64,000 nt of DNA from Nostoc sp. TCL240-02 (GTDB lineage: Bacteria > Cyanobacteriota > Cyanobacteriia > Cyanobacteriales > Nostocaceae): positions 3,286,501 to 3,350,500 of the forward strand of contig NZ_CP040094.1 of the NCBI RefSeq assembly GCF_013343235.1. Direction: 5' to 3'. Positions 1-8,206 of the stretch are shown one piece after another (within the stretch, counting starts at the first letter, position 1; every line of letters starts with the position of its first letter). Below the pieces are notes generated by a model. That model made no database searches. It worked only from the letters and a program-made list of their open reading frames with translations, and had not been told where the DNA came from. A program made the translations under genes and the position numbers.

Positions 1-64
1 CTCGACGACGAGTCCTTGATACTCGTGAATGAGTCTTTTATACTCGGCGATGAGTCTTTGATAC
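1..64. repeat. three tandem ~21-bp units, each a small inverted repeat
   Basis: Three diverged copies lie head to tail. Each unit has the form (A)YGAGT, then 7 bases such as CCTTGAT, then ACTCRN, so each can fold into a small GAGT/ACTC hairpin. The array abuts the stop codon of recQ at 65-67 and runs off the left edge, so its full copy number is unknown. It could be the recQ 3' UTR or part of a dispersed short tandem repeat family. Confidence 0.6.
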
Positions 65-1528
65 TCATTGACGGCAATTGTCGCAATGTCCGCAACGCAG
101 GTTAGCTGCTTCTTTGTCAAAACCAAAGGCATTTAACAAAAACTGCCAACGACACTGCTTAGTTGTTAGATATTGCTGCATCTGTTTTGCAGCGTGTAAT
201 TGCGTCGGTGGCTGATTCCCCGCTTTTTGCCCAATACTGTAATGGAAAGGATCAAGCCAGTTTAGCTGACCGTTGCTATGGAGTAAAGCTAGCGCCGTTG
301 CACCTTCGGGAAATTGTCGAGTTACTGCATTCACTTCTCCCTGCTTTGGTAATTTTTTCACAAGTTGCTGCGCTATTTGTTGTTGCGATCGCATTTGTTC
401 TTGAAAAAACTCCTGTCTTTGCTTATCCCCTGAATCTAACCACCCCGTAGGTTCACTTACCAATGTCAACGCTTTGGCTGGTTTGCCATCCCTTCCAGCG
501 CGGCCAATTTCTTGCACATATTCAGATAACAAATGTGGCGCGTGAAAGTGGGCCACCCAGCGAACGTCACTTTTATTTATCCCCATACCAAACGCACAGG
601 TACACACAACAAAGGGGATTTTGCCACTTAACCAGCTTGCTTCTACTTCACGGCGTTCTGTTGCACCCAATCCCGCATGATAACTAGCTGTAGCGTAACC
701 CATCTCTGCTAACCATTGGGCTAAATCTTCGCTATCTCTCCGAGTGCGAACATAAACTAACCCCGATTGTTGCGGTCTATTTTGAATAAACTTTAATAAT
801 TGTTGTTTCCTACCCCGTGGTGTCCAAGCGATGCGAACGCTGGGATGCAAGTTCGGACGGTAAGGATTCAAGCGGAAAATCTCTGGTTGCTGTAATTGTA
901 AAACTGTTTGAATAATTTTTTGGGCTGAGGGGTCGGCAGTAGCAGTAAAAGCGGCGATGCTAATTTTTGTTCCTGCTGGTTTTGATTTGAGCAATGCCGG
1001 ACGCACCGCCCCTAATCTGCGATAAGCTGGGCGAAAAGTATCACCCCACTGCACTAAACAATGAGCTTCATCTAAAATCAAACCATTAATTTGCAATTGC
1101 GGGTGGCATAATCTTTCCCACACTGGGACACTTAGCAAAGTTTCGGGCGATAAATAAAGTAATCTTAGCTGTTGACGTTCTAAAGCTTGCAGAGTTGCAC
1201 GGCGTTGAGATGAAGATAATTCACTATGCAAAAGTGCTGCTTTTTGGTGGCTTTCTCGTAGTTCCTGTACTTGGTTTTCCATCAACGCCACCAAGGGCGA
1301 AACTACCAAAGTTAATCCTGTTTGTAGCAGTGCGGGAAGTTGAAAACAAATCGACTTACCGCCACCTGTGGGCATAATAATCAGCGCATCTTTCTGTGCC
1401 AATAAACTGCTGACAATTTCTCCCTGTGGTGGACGGAAATCTTCATAACCCCAGATTTTTTTAAAAGCAGTGAGGACTTCTTGCCAAGATTTGGTTGTAG
1501 ACTGATTCATAATCAATGATAGATGCAC
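65..1528 (-). CDS. recQ: RecQ-family ATP-dependent DNA helicase (short form)
   Basis: A 3'-5' DNA helicase of superfamily 2, acting in recombination and repair in the cytoplasm. Visible motifs are Walker A (PTGGGKS, about residue 53), DEAH (about 153), the RecQ aromatic-rich loop (WGDTFRPAYRRL, about 161) and motif VI (QEIGRAGRDG). The C-terminus ends in a Cys cluster (CGHCDNC) that closes the RecQ zinc-binding subdomain. The protein stops straight after the zinc domain, so it lacks the winged-helix/HRDC tail of E. coli RecQ (about 610 aa). This short form is also seen in other bacteria. The start is a GTG at 1528 preceded by AAGGA five bases upstream; an ATG at 1510 (MNQSTTKSW) has a weaker upstream site but is equally plausible. 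Confidence 0.93.
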   Translation of the reverse strand: MHLSLIMNQSTTKSWQEVLTAFKKIWGYEDFRPPQGEIVSSLLAQKDALIIMPTGGGKSICFQLPALLQTGLTLVVSPLVALMENQVQELRESHQKAALLHSELSSSQRRATLQALERQQLRLLYLSPETLLSVPVWERLCHPQLQINGLILDEAHCLVQWGDTFRPAYRRLGAVRPALLKSKPAGTKISIAAFTATADPSAQKIIQTVLQLQQPEIFRLNPYRPNLHPSVRIAWTPRGRKQQLLKFIQNRPQQSGLVYVRTRRDSEDLAQWLAEMGYATASYHAGLGATERREVEASWLSGKIPFVVCTCAFGMGINKSDVRWVAHFHAPHLLSEYVQEIGRAGRDGKPAKALTLVSEPTGWLDSGDKQRQEFFQEQMRSQQQIAQQLVKKLPKQGEVNAVTRQFPEGATALALLHSNGQLNWLDPFHYSIGQKAGNQPPTQLHAAKQMQQYLTTKQCRWQFLLNAFGFDKEAANLRCGHCDNCRQ

Positions 1529-1648
1529 CCATATCCTTGAATGCTGAATATAGCCTCTGTTATCCTGCTAATGGTTCAGTAATTTCATCATTTTAACTGA
1601 ACTGTATTGAGGTAGAAAGCGGGTTTTTCCTGCCTCCTGAACTATTTA

Positions 1649-2392
1649 TTAAATTTCCACTGATAATCCGGGATTAAAGTAATTATTTGGTTCATCTGGA
1701 TAACCACGCGGATTACAAATAACGCGAGTCAAACCTATTTGATAATCTAATTGATTGTGAATGTGGCCATGAATCCATAATAATGCTCCAGATTCCTCAA
1801 CTAAGGTATCAAGATTTGAAGCATAAGCAGCACTTAAAATATCTTCTTTATATTGAAAAGGTATAGACTTTACACTAGGAGCATGATGACTGATAATTAC
1901 AGTTTTACCAGACAAGCCAGATAATGTATTTTTTAACCAATTAACTGATTTTTTACAAATTAGCGCTGTGTCAATAGTTCTTAACTTTGAGTATTGAGGA
2001 CTTAATCTAATTTTCTTATAATCGTTCATAATTTGACTAGCTTCTACACCTGCCATCCGTGGCTCACCAAACAGTTTAAAATCAGTCCATAAAGTACAAC
2101 CTAAAAAATTTACACCTTCAATAGTAACTAAATCATTCTCTAGAACATGAACATTAGTTCCTAATGAATAATCTTTCAGCTTCTCAACAAGCCTTGGATA
2201 AGCACTTCCATAGTATTCATGATTACCTAATACATATATCACTGGTTTATTGGGGATGTTTTGAATTGCCCATTTAATTCCTCTTTCTCTTAAATCAATA
2301 TCTCCAGCTAAAACAACAATATCCGCATTTATATCAGGAGTATTAAAGGGTTTAAATTCAAGATGCAAATCACTTAATATGTGAATTTTCAT
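1649..2392 (-). CDS. calcineurin-like metallophosphoesterase
   Basis: A dinuclear-metal phosphoesterase with all signature blocks: SDLH (residues 7-10), GDID (30-33), GNHE (56-59), SHHAP (about 168) and HGHIH (about 208). At 247 aa it consists of little beyond the catalytic domain, with no signal peptide. The family hydrolyses phosphomono- or diesters, and the substrate cannot be read from sequence. The ATG at 2392 is the first in frame and sits next to the first beta strand, so the start is secure. It stands between recQ and the toxin-antitoxin pair on the same strand with spacers over 100 bp, so it is probably transcribed alone. Confidence 0.88.
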   Translation of the reverse strand: MKIHILSDLHLEFKPFNTPDINADIVVLAGDIDLRERGIKWAIQNIPNKPVIYVLGNHEYYGSAYPRLVEKLKDYSLGTNVHVLENDLVTIEGVNFLGCTLWTDFKLFGEPRMAGVEASQIMNDYKKIRLSPQYSKLRTIDTALICKKSVNWLKNTLSGLSGKTVIISHHAPSVKSIPFQYKEDILSAAYASNLDTLVEESGALLWIHGHIHNQLDYQIGLTRVICNPRGYPDEPNNYFNPGLSVEI

Positions 2393-2538
2393 GCTAATTC
2401 CATAATTAAAGTATTTTAAAATATTATATATGCTTGGCTTTTATATACCTGTATCGGGTTTGTATTGTATTAAGTTAGTTTTATACGCCTGAATAGAGCG
2501 ATAAGTACTAAACCAAAAACATAGTTACAGTTTAATTA

Positions 2539-2832
2539 TTAATCTACGAACAAAGATTCTAAATCTCGATAACCACTGGCAACACGAGTAATACTAATTC
2601 CGTCTTCCATTGGATAGTAAAATATAATGTAATCATCCACAACAAAACCGCGCAGATTTCGTATAAGCCTTCCATAACTTTTTCCCATATTGGGGAAACT
2701 CGCTACTAGTTTACATTTGGAGCGAATGTCATCAAAAAGCTTACTAGCTGCTTTTGGGCTACTCCGAGCAATATATTCACAAATTTCATCTAAATCTCGA
2801 ATTGCTGCATCTGAAAATGAATAATTACTCAT
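2539..2832 (-). CDS. ParE/RelE-superfamily toxin
   Basis: A 97-aa basic protein with the ParE-type order: an N-terminal helix with DLDEICEYIARSSPKAA, then a central FPNMGKSYGRLIRNLRGFVVDDYIIFYY segment in which the Arg-rich strand and the DDYIIFYY strand match the ParE fold. ParE proteins poison gyrase, while RelE relatives cleave mRNA; the sequence favours ParE but does not prove the target. Its ATG overlaps the TGA of the upstream antitoxin gene by four bases (ATGA), giving translational coupling as in most type II modules. Confidence 0.85.
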   Translation of the reverse strand: MSNYSFSDAAIRDLDEICEYIARSSPKAASKLFDDIRSKCKLVASFPNMGKSYGRLIRNLRGFVVDDYIIFYYPMEDGISITRVASGYRDLESLFVD

Positions 2833-3086
2833 CCAGCAGACTCCTCAGCAATTAGACGAATTTTTTCTTGTAATCTAGCAAATACAACTTCGCCATCAGT
2901 TACTTGCCCCTTAGCAATTTGTTCAGTTCCCACAGCAATTTTCTGCTGTAATTCTTCAAGTCGCTGCTCTCTTTCTTGTAACAGTTTAAAGGCTTCATTG
3001 ATGACATCATCTGCATTAGTAAATCTCCCACTTGCAAGCTGTGCTTGAATAAATTGCTCTAGTTCTGGTTTAATTTTGATGTACAT
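2829..3086 (-). CDS. ParD-like antitoxin
   Basis: An 85-aa protein whose first half (residues about 1-45) reads as a ribbon-helix-helix-type dimerisation and DNA-binding domain: IKPELEQFIQAQLASGRFTNADDVINEAF is close to the CopG/ParD pattern in which R/K-x-G-R-F/Y-x-x-x-x-D/E-V-I follows the first helix. The acidic, coiled second half would wrap the toxin. It is first in a two-gene operon with the ParE-like toxin and would be expected to autoregulate the operon by binding just upstream of 3086. Confidence 0.85.
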   Translation of the reverse strand: MYIKIKPELEQFIQAQLASGRFTNADDVINEAFKLLQEREQRLEELQQKIAVGTEQIAKGQVTDGEVVFARLQEKIRLIAEESAG

Positions 3087-3149
3087 ATTTTCTAGCTCTA
3101 TATAATTAATATTCTTATCTAGATTCTAACAGCATTGCTTTCTCGATCG

Positions 3150-3340
3150 GTAACTAACCATCCCACAAATGCCGTAAGCGTTCAGGCATAATAGTCTTTC
3201 CTGACGACGACTAACGATGTGGTAAACCGCAATTGTATTTTGTAATTGCTACCCATCACCATCGATATTTATCTTCCTCGTACCAAGGTGTTTCGTCAAG
3301 GCACAAAAGATGCTCATGGACTTTATCGCTGTTATGGGTT
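3150..3340 (-). pseudogene. probable relic of a transposase 3' end
   Basis: Read on the minus strand, this non-coding stretch gives LDETPWYEEDKYRW, a stop, then in another frame AVYHIVSRRQERL, and in a third MPERLRHLWDG ending in a stop. The LDETPWY block followed by W-x-W-V resembles the catalytic region of IS66-like DDE transposases. The frame changes and internal stops mean it is dead. No terminal inverted repeats were found. The family assignment rests on one short motif and is weak. Confidence 0.35.
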
Positions 3341-3388
3341 TAAAATTTGACAATGCTAATCAAGCTTGATCAAAGCGGGGCAACCAGT

Positions 3389-3418
3389 GCGTAGGCGTAG
3401 CCCGTCGTAGACATCGCT
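3389..3418. repeat. dispersed GCGTAGGCGTAGCCC...GACATCGCT repeat, copy 1
   Basis: A ~30-bp GC-rich element in AT-rich intergenic DNA. Related copies in either orientation lie at 15987-16015, 19606-19636, 19684-19710, 22175-22200, 32778-32803 and (partial) 49741-49757. Such elements are common in Nostoc intergenic DNA. No function is visible. Confidence 0.75.
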
Positions 3419-3500
3419 AACCCACATTGACAGTTAGATTACAATCTTAGGTATAGTTTCTCTGACTGGAGTTGTTCATCGGGTGATTCAATCCGATTCA

Positions 3501-5951
3501 ATGACAAAGCATACCAGACAAGTATTACTTAGTGCGCTCAAGGTAGTTGTCTTATGCCTGACACTGTTCCTACTATGCACAAGCAATAGTTGGGCACAAA
3601 TCACTACTGACAGCAAAATTGCTCCCCTAATTGAGAAGCTGATAGATAACGATGCCCACATCAGAAGCCTTGCAGCAGATGCATTAGTTAATATCGGTTC
3701 CCCAGTAGTGCCGTCTCTGATTGAAGCTTTGAAAAATCAAGATAGTAATCTTCGCTGGCACGCGGCTTCGGTTTTAGGAGATTTGGGTGCAGAAGCAGCA
3801 CCAGCAGTTTCAGCCTTAAGTGCGGCATTGCAGGATGAAGATGGACAAGTCCGCCTGTACGCCACCTTAGCTTTAGGAAATATTGGTACAGCAGCCAAAG
3901 CAGCAGTTCCATCGTTGATGGCCGCATTACAAGACAAGGAGCAATTCGTTCGCATTTATGTTCCTTCTGCACTCAGAAAAATTGGTGTAGAAGCGAAAGT
4001 CGCTGTCCCAGTATTAACTGCTGCCTTAAAAGATAAGAACCCCACTGTACGTTACAATTCTGCCTATGCTTTGGGTGCAATGGGTACAGAAGCAGTATCT
4101 TCTGTCCCGAATTTAATTGCCCTGTTGAATGATAACCAGTTCTACGTGCGTTTAGGTGCTATCAAAGGTTTAGGAGGAATAGCGGCAGGCTTTCAGGACA
4201 AGGCAAATGCTTTACCTACCTCCAAGTTACAGAAAGTCATCTCAGACTTTGAAGAGGTATTGACAACTATACAAAAATACAAAGATAAATTCACAGAAAC
4301 GGACATTAGGCTGATACGTCGCCCTCTCAATGCCTTGAAAGCAGAAAAAGAAACTCGCCTTTTTGATAGAGTTCTGGAATCGCTATTTAAGCATAAATTA
4401 CTTTTGGGAATTGCCGCTTACATTATTTTATTGCCTTCTATTTGGTTAATTCTCTTGCGGGTAGCCCCTTTATGGTTGTTGAAAATTAACAACGCCCTCA
4501 AACCCTACACAGATTTTTCTCTCCCATTTATCAGCGTTAATGTACCTCTGCGATATGTGCTATTTGTTGGCTGGTTTCATTACCATCCCAGAGTATTAGA
4601 TGCGTGGGTAGCTAAATATATCAAAGCAGCCCGCGAACAATTTCCCAAAAAGGATACAGTTAGCAGTCGCGCCTGTTACATTCCCATTCCCGTTGTTCTG
4701 GATGGTACAACAGTTCCTCAACTGATGAATCAGAATTTGCGCTCAACTTTCGAGAAACAACGTAGCTTTCTAGTAATTGGTGGGGAAGGAGGTGTAGGTA
4801 AAACCAGTTTAGCGTGTCGAATAGCTGGGTGGGCAATGGCTGAGGATGAAGATCAACAACTCTGCAAACATTTGATGTTACCTGTGCTTTTGGAAGAAGA
4901 ATTTCGGGTAACTGAAGTTAAGTCACCGCTTTTAGAAGCCATCAGAGGACAGTTGCAAGCTTTAATTGATGAACCAGAGCCGATTTGTCAAGAATTACTG
5001 TTACGTTTGTTAAGAAAGAAACGCATTCTAGTAATTGTAGACCGATTCTCAGAAATGAATGCCACTACACGAGAAGCAATTGAGCCGGAGTCGCCAGAGT
5101 TCCCGGTGAATGCCTTGGTGATTACTTCCCGAATTGAGGAAAAGCTGGGGCGGGTTAATAAGACGATAATTAAACCTCTGCGGATTGAGGCGAATAAACT
5201 ATCGTCCTTTATGGAAGCTTATCTCATGCAGCGAGGTAAACGCGATCGCTTTACCGATCAGGAATTTTTTGACGCTTGCAACCGCCTTTCTCTCATGGTA
5301 GGTCAAAATAACATCACTGTTTTGCTGGCTAAACTTTATGCTGAACAGTTAATCGCCAGTAAAGACGTTACATCTAATATTTCTGCGTTGCCAGAGAATA
5401 TTCCGAATTTGATGCTGGGTTATATCAATGAACTCAATCGTGATGTTACAGACAATCAATTTGATGACCGCACTGTTCATCAAATTGCTAAAACCATCGC
5501 TTGGGAATGCTTGCAACAAAGTTATCAGCCAGGAACCGCCAAGCGTGCAGATGCTATTGTTGCATTAGCAAATTTGGGTATTGATGACCCCGAAGCACAC
5601 CTCAATTATCTGGAAAAACGTTTGCACCTGATTCAAACTATCGGTTCTGCTAAAGACAGAATCCGTTTTTGTCTTGACCCTTTAGCTGAGTATCTTGCAG
5701 GGTGGTATTTAATCGAATTGTATGGCAATAACGATGGCAAATGGCGATCGCATTTTTTCAAAAAGGCAGATGAGTTAGTCAAAACAGGTAGACAAGATGC
5801 CATCAAAGGCTTGTTGTTGGCGGTGCGAGATTGCTATTTATCGGAGGTTCAAGGTAGCAAAGAAACGGACTTTGTACCCCAGAAGTTGGGTAAACTCGCT
5901 GGGTTTACACCTCCAGTCACAGCAGTTAGTACTGTGCAAGTAATACCATGA
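3501..5951 (+). CDS. membrane HEAT-repeat protein with STAND/NACHT-like NTPase domain
   Basis: A large multidomain protein. A hydrophobic N-terminus (residues about 10-33, ending SNSWAQ) looks like a signal peptide or signal anchor. Six or so HEAT/PBS-type helical repeats follow (about 45-230; LGDLGAEAAPAVSALSAAL is one). A transmembrane segment at about 298-325 (IAAYIILLPSIWLILL) leads into a P-loop NTPase with GGEGGVGKTS near residue 428 and a Walker B strand RILVIVDRF near 508. The C-terminal helical part is typical of STAND ATPases, which act as ligand-triggered switches. Topology implies extracytoplasmic HEAT repeats and a cytoplasmic NTPase. The start could also be the GTG at 3483, which has GGAG upstream. 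The same strand carries nothing else nearby, so it is probably monocistronic. The role is unknown; sensing or conflict is inferred from the architecture only. Confidence 0.8.
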   Translation: MTKHTRQVLLSALKVVVLCLTLFLLCTSNSWAQITTDSKIAPLIEKLIDNDAHIRSLAADALVNIGSPVVPSLIEALKNQDSNLRWHAASVLGDLGAEAAPAVSALSAALQDEDGQVRLYATLALGNIGTAAKAAVPSLMAALQDKEQFVRIYVPSALRKIGVEAKVAVPVLTAALKDKNPTVRYNSAYALGAMGTEAVSSVPNLIALLNDNQFYVRLGAIKGLGGIAAGFQDKANALPTSKLQKVISDFEEVLTTIQKYKDKFTETDIRLIRRPLNALKAEKETRLFDRVLESLFKHKLLLGIAAYIILLPSIWLILLRVAPLWLLKINNALKPYTDFSLPFISVNVPLRYVLFVGWFHYHPRVLDAWVAKYIKAAREQFPKKDTVSSRACYIPIPVVLDGTTVPQLMNQNLRSTFEKQRSFLVIGGEGGVGKTSLACRIAGWAMAEDEDQQLCKHLMLPVLLEEEFRVTEVKSPLLEAIRGQLQALIDEPEPICQELLLRLLRKKRILVIVDRFSEMNATTREAIEPESPEFPVNALVITSRIEEKLGRVNKTIIKPLRIEANKLSSFMEAYLMQRGKRDRFTDQEFFDACNRLSLMVGQNNITVLLAKLYAEQLIASKDVTSNISALPENIPNLMLGYINELNRDVTDNQFDDRTVHQIAKTIAWECLQQSYQPGTAKRADAIVALANLGIDDPEAHLNYLEKRLHLIQTIGSAKDRIRFCLDPLAEYLAGWYLIELYGNNDGKWRSHFFKKADELVKTGRQDAIKGLLLAVRDCYLSEVQGSKETDFVPQKLGKLAGFTPPVTAVSTVQVIP

Positions 5952-6076
5952 GCGATCGCATTAATGTAAGCATAGCTAAATTCCTCTTTCTGGGTAGTAA
6001 TGTACATTCAACTGAAATTTATGGTTTATTTTTTATAGCAATTCTTGAATGAGGGGCATTGTAAATCTCTGTTAAA

Positions 6077-6994
6077 TTACCGCCACCATCGCGCTACATC
6101 CACAATTGCACGGGCAAGTTCTGCCGTTGCTGCTTCACCACCTAATGCAAAGATAACTGGAAACAATGCCTTAATATCTTGCAGCAAATCAGGGCGAGTC
6201 CGAAGAGATAGTTGATGAAGTGTATCTTGCCAAAGGGGAAAAAGTTCGGTGGATGGCATTTTTGACAAACCGGAAGCCAAGGCACTCAAGGCATTGGCAC
6301 GATCATACTTATCCTGAATCGCCCTGGCAGCAGCAAGGGCTTCTGGCAATATCTCTGGCAGTTTGTCAGCTAAGGCACTCAAGGTATCGGCACGAAACAA
6401 ATTAAACTGAACCGCCCTGGCAGCAGTAAGGGCTTCTGGCAATAACTCTGGTGGCAGTTCCTGTACTAAGGCACTCAAGGTATCGGCACGAAAAGACTCA
6501 TCCTGAATCGCCCTGGCAGCAGCAAGGGCTTCTGGCAATAACTCTGGTGGCAGTTTCTGCGCTAAGGCTCTCAAGGCATTGGCACGATGATACTCATCCT
6601 GAATCGCCCTGGCAGCAGCAAGGGCTTCTGGCAATAACTCTGGTGGCAGTTTCTGTGCTAAGGCTCTCAAGGCATTGGCACGATGATACTCATCCTGAAT
6701 CGCCCTGGCAGCAGCAAGGGCTTCTGGCAATAACTCTGGTGGCAGTTCCTGTGCTAAGGCTCTCAAGGCATTGGCACGATGATACTCATCCTGAATCGCC
6801 CTGGCAGCAGCAAGGGCTTTTTGCAGTGCCAGTTCTTGAAGATTTGGTGGCAAATAATTAACTAGTTTTGTCAGCGAGTTGACTTTATTCTGTGGGTTTG
6901 GGTTTTGCAGGGCGTAAGCTAGTCCCTGTTCGGGAGTCCACTTCTTGTTTTTAACCAAGGCAAGCAATAAATTTACTGGTACATTAGCTGCCAA
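6077..6994 (-). CDS. protein of 32-residue alpha-helical repeats, possibly a truncated STAND C-terminus
   Basis: About 305 aa, most of it five to six copies of a 32-residue unit (ALAAARAIQDEYHRANALRA, then LAQKLPPELLPE), likely an alpha-solenoid. In my recollection such repeats occur as the C-terminal sensor of cyanobacterial NB-ARC/NACHT proteins. No ATP-binding domain is present here. The only in-frame initiator upstream of the repeats is a TTG at 6994, with a stop four codons before it, so this may be the surviving 3' part of a longer gene. The non-repeat C-terminus ends GGEAATAELARAIVDVARWWR-like. It is convergent with the HEAT/NTPase gene, 125 bp away; a functional link is possible but unproven. 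Confidence 0.6.
   Translation of the reverse strand: MAANVPVNLLLALVKNKKWTPEQGLAYALQNPNPQNKVNSLTKLVNYLPPNLQELALQKALAAARAIQDEYHRANALRALAQELPPELLPEALAAARAIQDEYHRANALRALAQKLPPELLPEALAAARAIQDEYHRANALRALAQKLPPELLPEALAAARAIQDESFRADTLSALVQELPPELLPEALTAARAVQFNLFRADTLSALADKLPEILPEALAAARAIQDKYDRANALSALASGLSKMPSTELFPLWQDTLHQLSLRTRPDLLQDIKALFPVIFALGGEAATAELARAIVDVARWWR
6269..6837 (-). repeat. 96-bp tandem coding repeats
   Basis: Near-identical 96-bp units encode the 32-residue repeats. The landmark GCTAAGGCTC falls at 6561, 6657 and 6753, an exact 96-bp step, and the flanking copies are more diverged. The near identity of the central copies at DNA level points to recent unit duplication or gene conversion. 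Confidence 0.9.
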
Positions 6995-7013
6995 ACTATT
7001 CTGTTATGTTGCT

Positions 7014-7079
7014 GACTGATGTTGTAATGTTTGGTGACTAATATTGTAATATTACTCACTAATGTCGTAATGTTTTGGC
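7014..7079. repeat. three 22-bp tandem repeats (ACTRATRTYGTAATR type)
   Basis: Units at 7014-7035, 7036-7057 and 7058-7079 share GACTRATRTTGTAATR, with a TTTGGT-like tail in the first and third. They lie just upstream of the weak TTG start of the repeat protein. They may be regulatory, or just part of the short tandem repeat load of this genome. Confidence 0.7.
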
Positions 7080-7260
7080 AGTTGCTTGAATCAGGTTGAC
7101 AGTAATAGTCATCTGCCTTGGTAATTAATTCCTAATATTGTTTACGATAACAGTGGATGGGTGGGCGATCGCTGCAATCGTGAGTTAGGCGAATCAGATT
7201 GCTGCAACGCGCCGTCAACAATTCAAGGTGCGTTTTTTAATTATGATACAAATAGGTTGG

Positions 7261-7286
7261 TAGGGGCACAACATGTTGTGCCCCTA
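7261..7286. repeat. perfect 26-bp palindrome
   Basis: TAGGGGCACAACA/TGTTGTGCCCCTA is perfectly self-complementary. It lies between the 5' end of the repeat-protein gene and the 3' end of the SnoaL-like gene (both minus strand). It could form a cruciform, or act as a terminator-like hairpin about 60 bp past the SnoaL-like stop, but neither flank has a T run. The 7087-7347 region otherwise shows no credible gene. Confidence 0.75.
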
Positions 7287-7347
7287 TGCAAAATCTATAT
7301 GTATCAGGGTTTTAGTGAAATGGTATTAGCCTACGGCGTAACGCACA

Positions 7348-8025
7348 CTATATATACTGATTTTGAGAATGGAAAGGACAACCACCTGCCGTTAATTTCT
7401 GAAGAAAGACATTATTATCAAAATAATGCTCTAAAGACTCAATCTTCAAATCCTCAGTGACGCGAGCAATACTAACTCCGACGATTTCTATTGTTTCACC
7501 TGTGGGTACATAATCCTTATAAGAACCATTAAATGTTCCCCAATGTCGCCACTTAAAAGTAACATTAGGCGGCCCCGAAAGGACTTCTGTTAATTCCCAA
7601 AGGAAGCCATTAGGAAAGGCTGTATGAAAAACTTGAAATGAAGATTCAAAGGTTTCTGTTTCAGAGTCATATTGCTCAGTTTTACCCAAAAACAGGTTAT
7701 AAGTACCTTCATCTGCAACATCCTGAGCAGTGAATTGTTGTCCCCCATTGGTACTCATTTTAAACTTATCAGTAACAATCGAAAGCCACTGTTGAGGATT
7801 AGATTTATTAGAAGCTTCCATCTCAAAAGTGCGGACTAAGTTTTGAGCGATCGCTTCTAAAGAACCTTCAGGATGTTGAAATTTACTCTCTTGATGAAGA
7901 AATTCATTGGTGTATGAATAATCCGGGCGTTTTCCTTCTCGCCACTGTACTTCTTCATCATGAGCAATGACTATATCTCTATCTTGTAACCAGAGTGGCA
8001 ATTCTGTCGTTTTCTCGCTACTCAT
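7348..8025 (-). CDS. SnoaL-like / NTF2-fold protein
   Basis: 225 aa, soluble, no signal peptide. The C-terminal half (residues about 150-215) carries the SnoaL-like pattern: W-x-H-W-G-T-F-x-G, then V-P-T-G-E-T-I-E-I-V-G-V-S-I-A-R, then an acidic strand with L-x-x-H-Y-F-D. Members of this fold include polyketide cyclases and many ester-cyclase-like proteins of unknown substrate. The N-terminal ~60 residues (HDEEVQWREGKRPDYS region) are not part of that domain as I know it. The ATG at 8025 is the first in frame. No biosynthetic neighbours are present, so the substrate cannot be guessed. Confidence 0.65.
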   Translation of the reverse strand: MSSEKTTELPLWLQDRDIVIAHDEEVQWREGKRPDYSYTNEFLHQESKFQHPEGSLEAIAQNLVRTFEMEASNKSNPQQWLSIVTDKFKMSTNGGQQFTAQDVADEGTYNLFLGKTEQYDSETETFESSFQVFHTAFPNGFLWELTEVLSGPPNVTFKWRHWGTFNGSYKDYVPTGETIEIVGVSIARVTEDLKIESLEHYFDNNVFLQKLTAGGCPFHSQNQYI

Positions 8026-8206
8026 ACAAGCTAACTGGTTATAAACGTCGTTTCTTAGAATAAAGTTTTAGACATATAAGTAAATATAAAAATCTAAAAA
8101 AGTAAACAATATTAATAATTAAATAAATATTGCACAAAGCTTCTTGAGCTAGAAACTTATCCTATTGAATTTAGAAGCTTTTTAGTCTGCAAAAAAATTG
8201 GTGTAC

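Noticed and set aside
6451..6861. 136-codon plus-strand ORF with repeats
   Set aside because: A shadow of the 96-bp coding repeats on the minus strand; the minus frame gives a sensible helical solenoid.
7161..7460. 99-codon plus-strand ORF
   Set aside because: It crosses a perfect palindrome and the 3' end of the SnoaL-like gene, and shows no domain or ribosome site.
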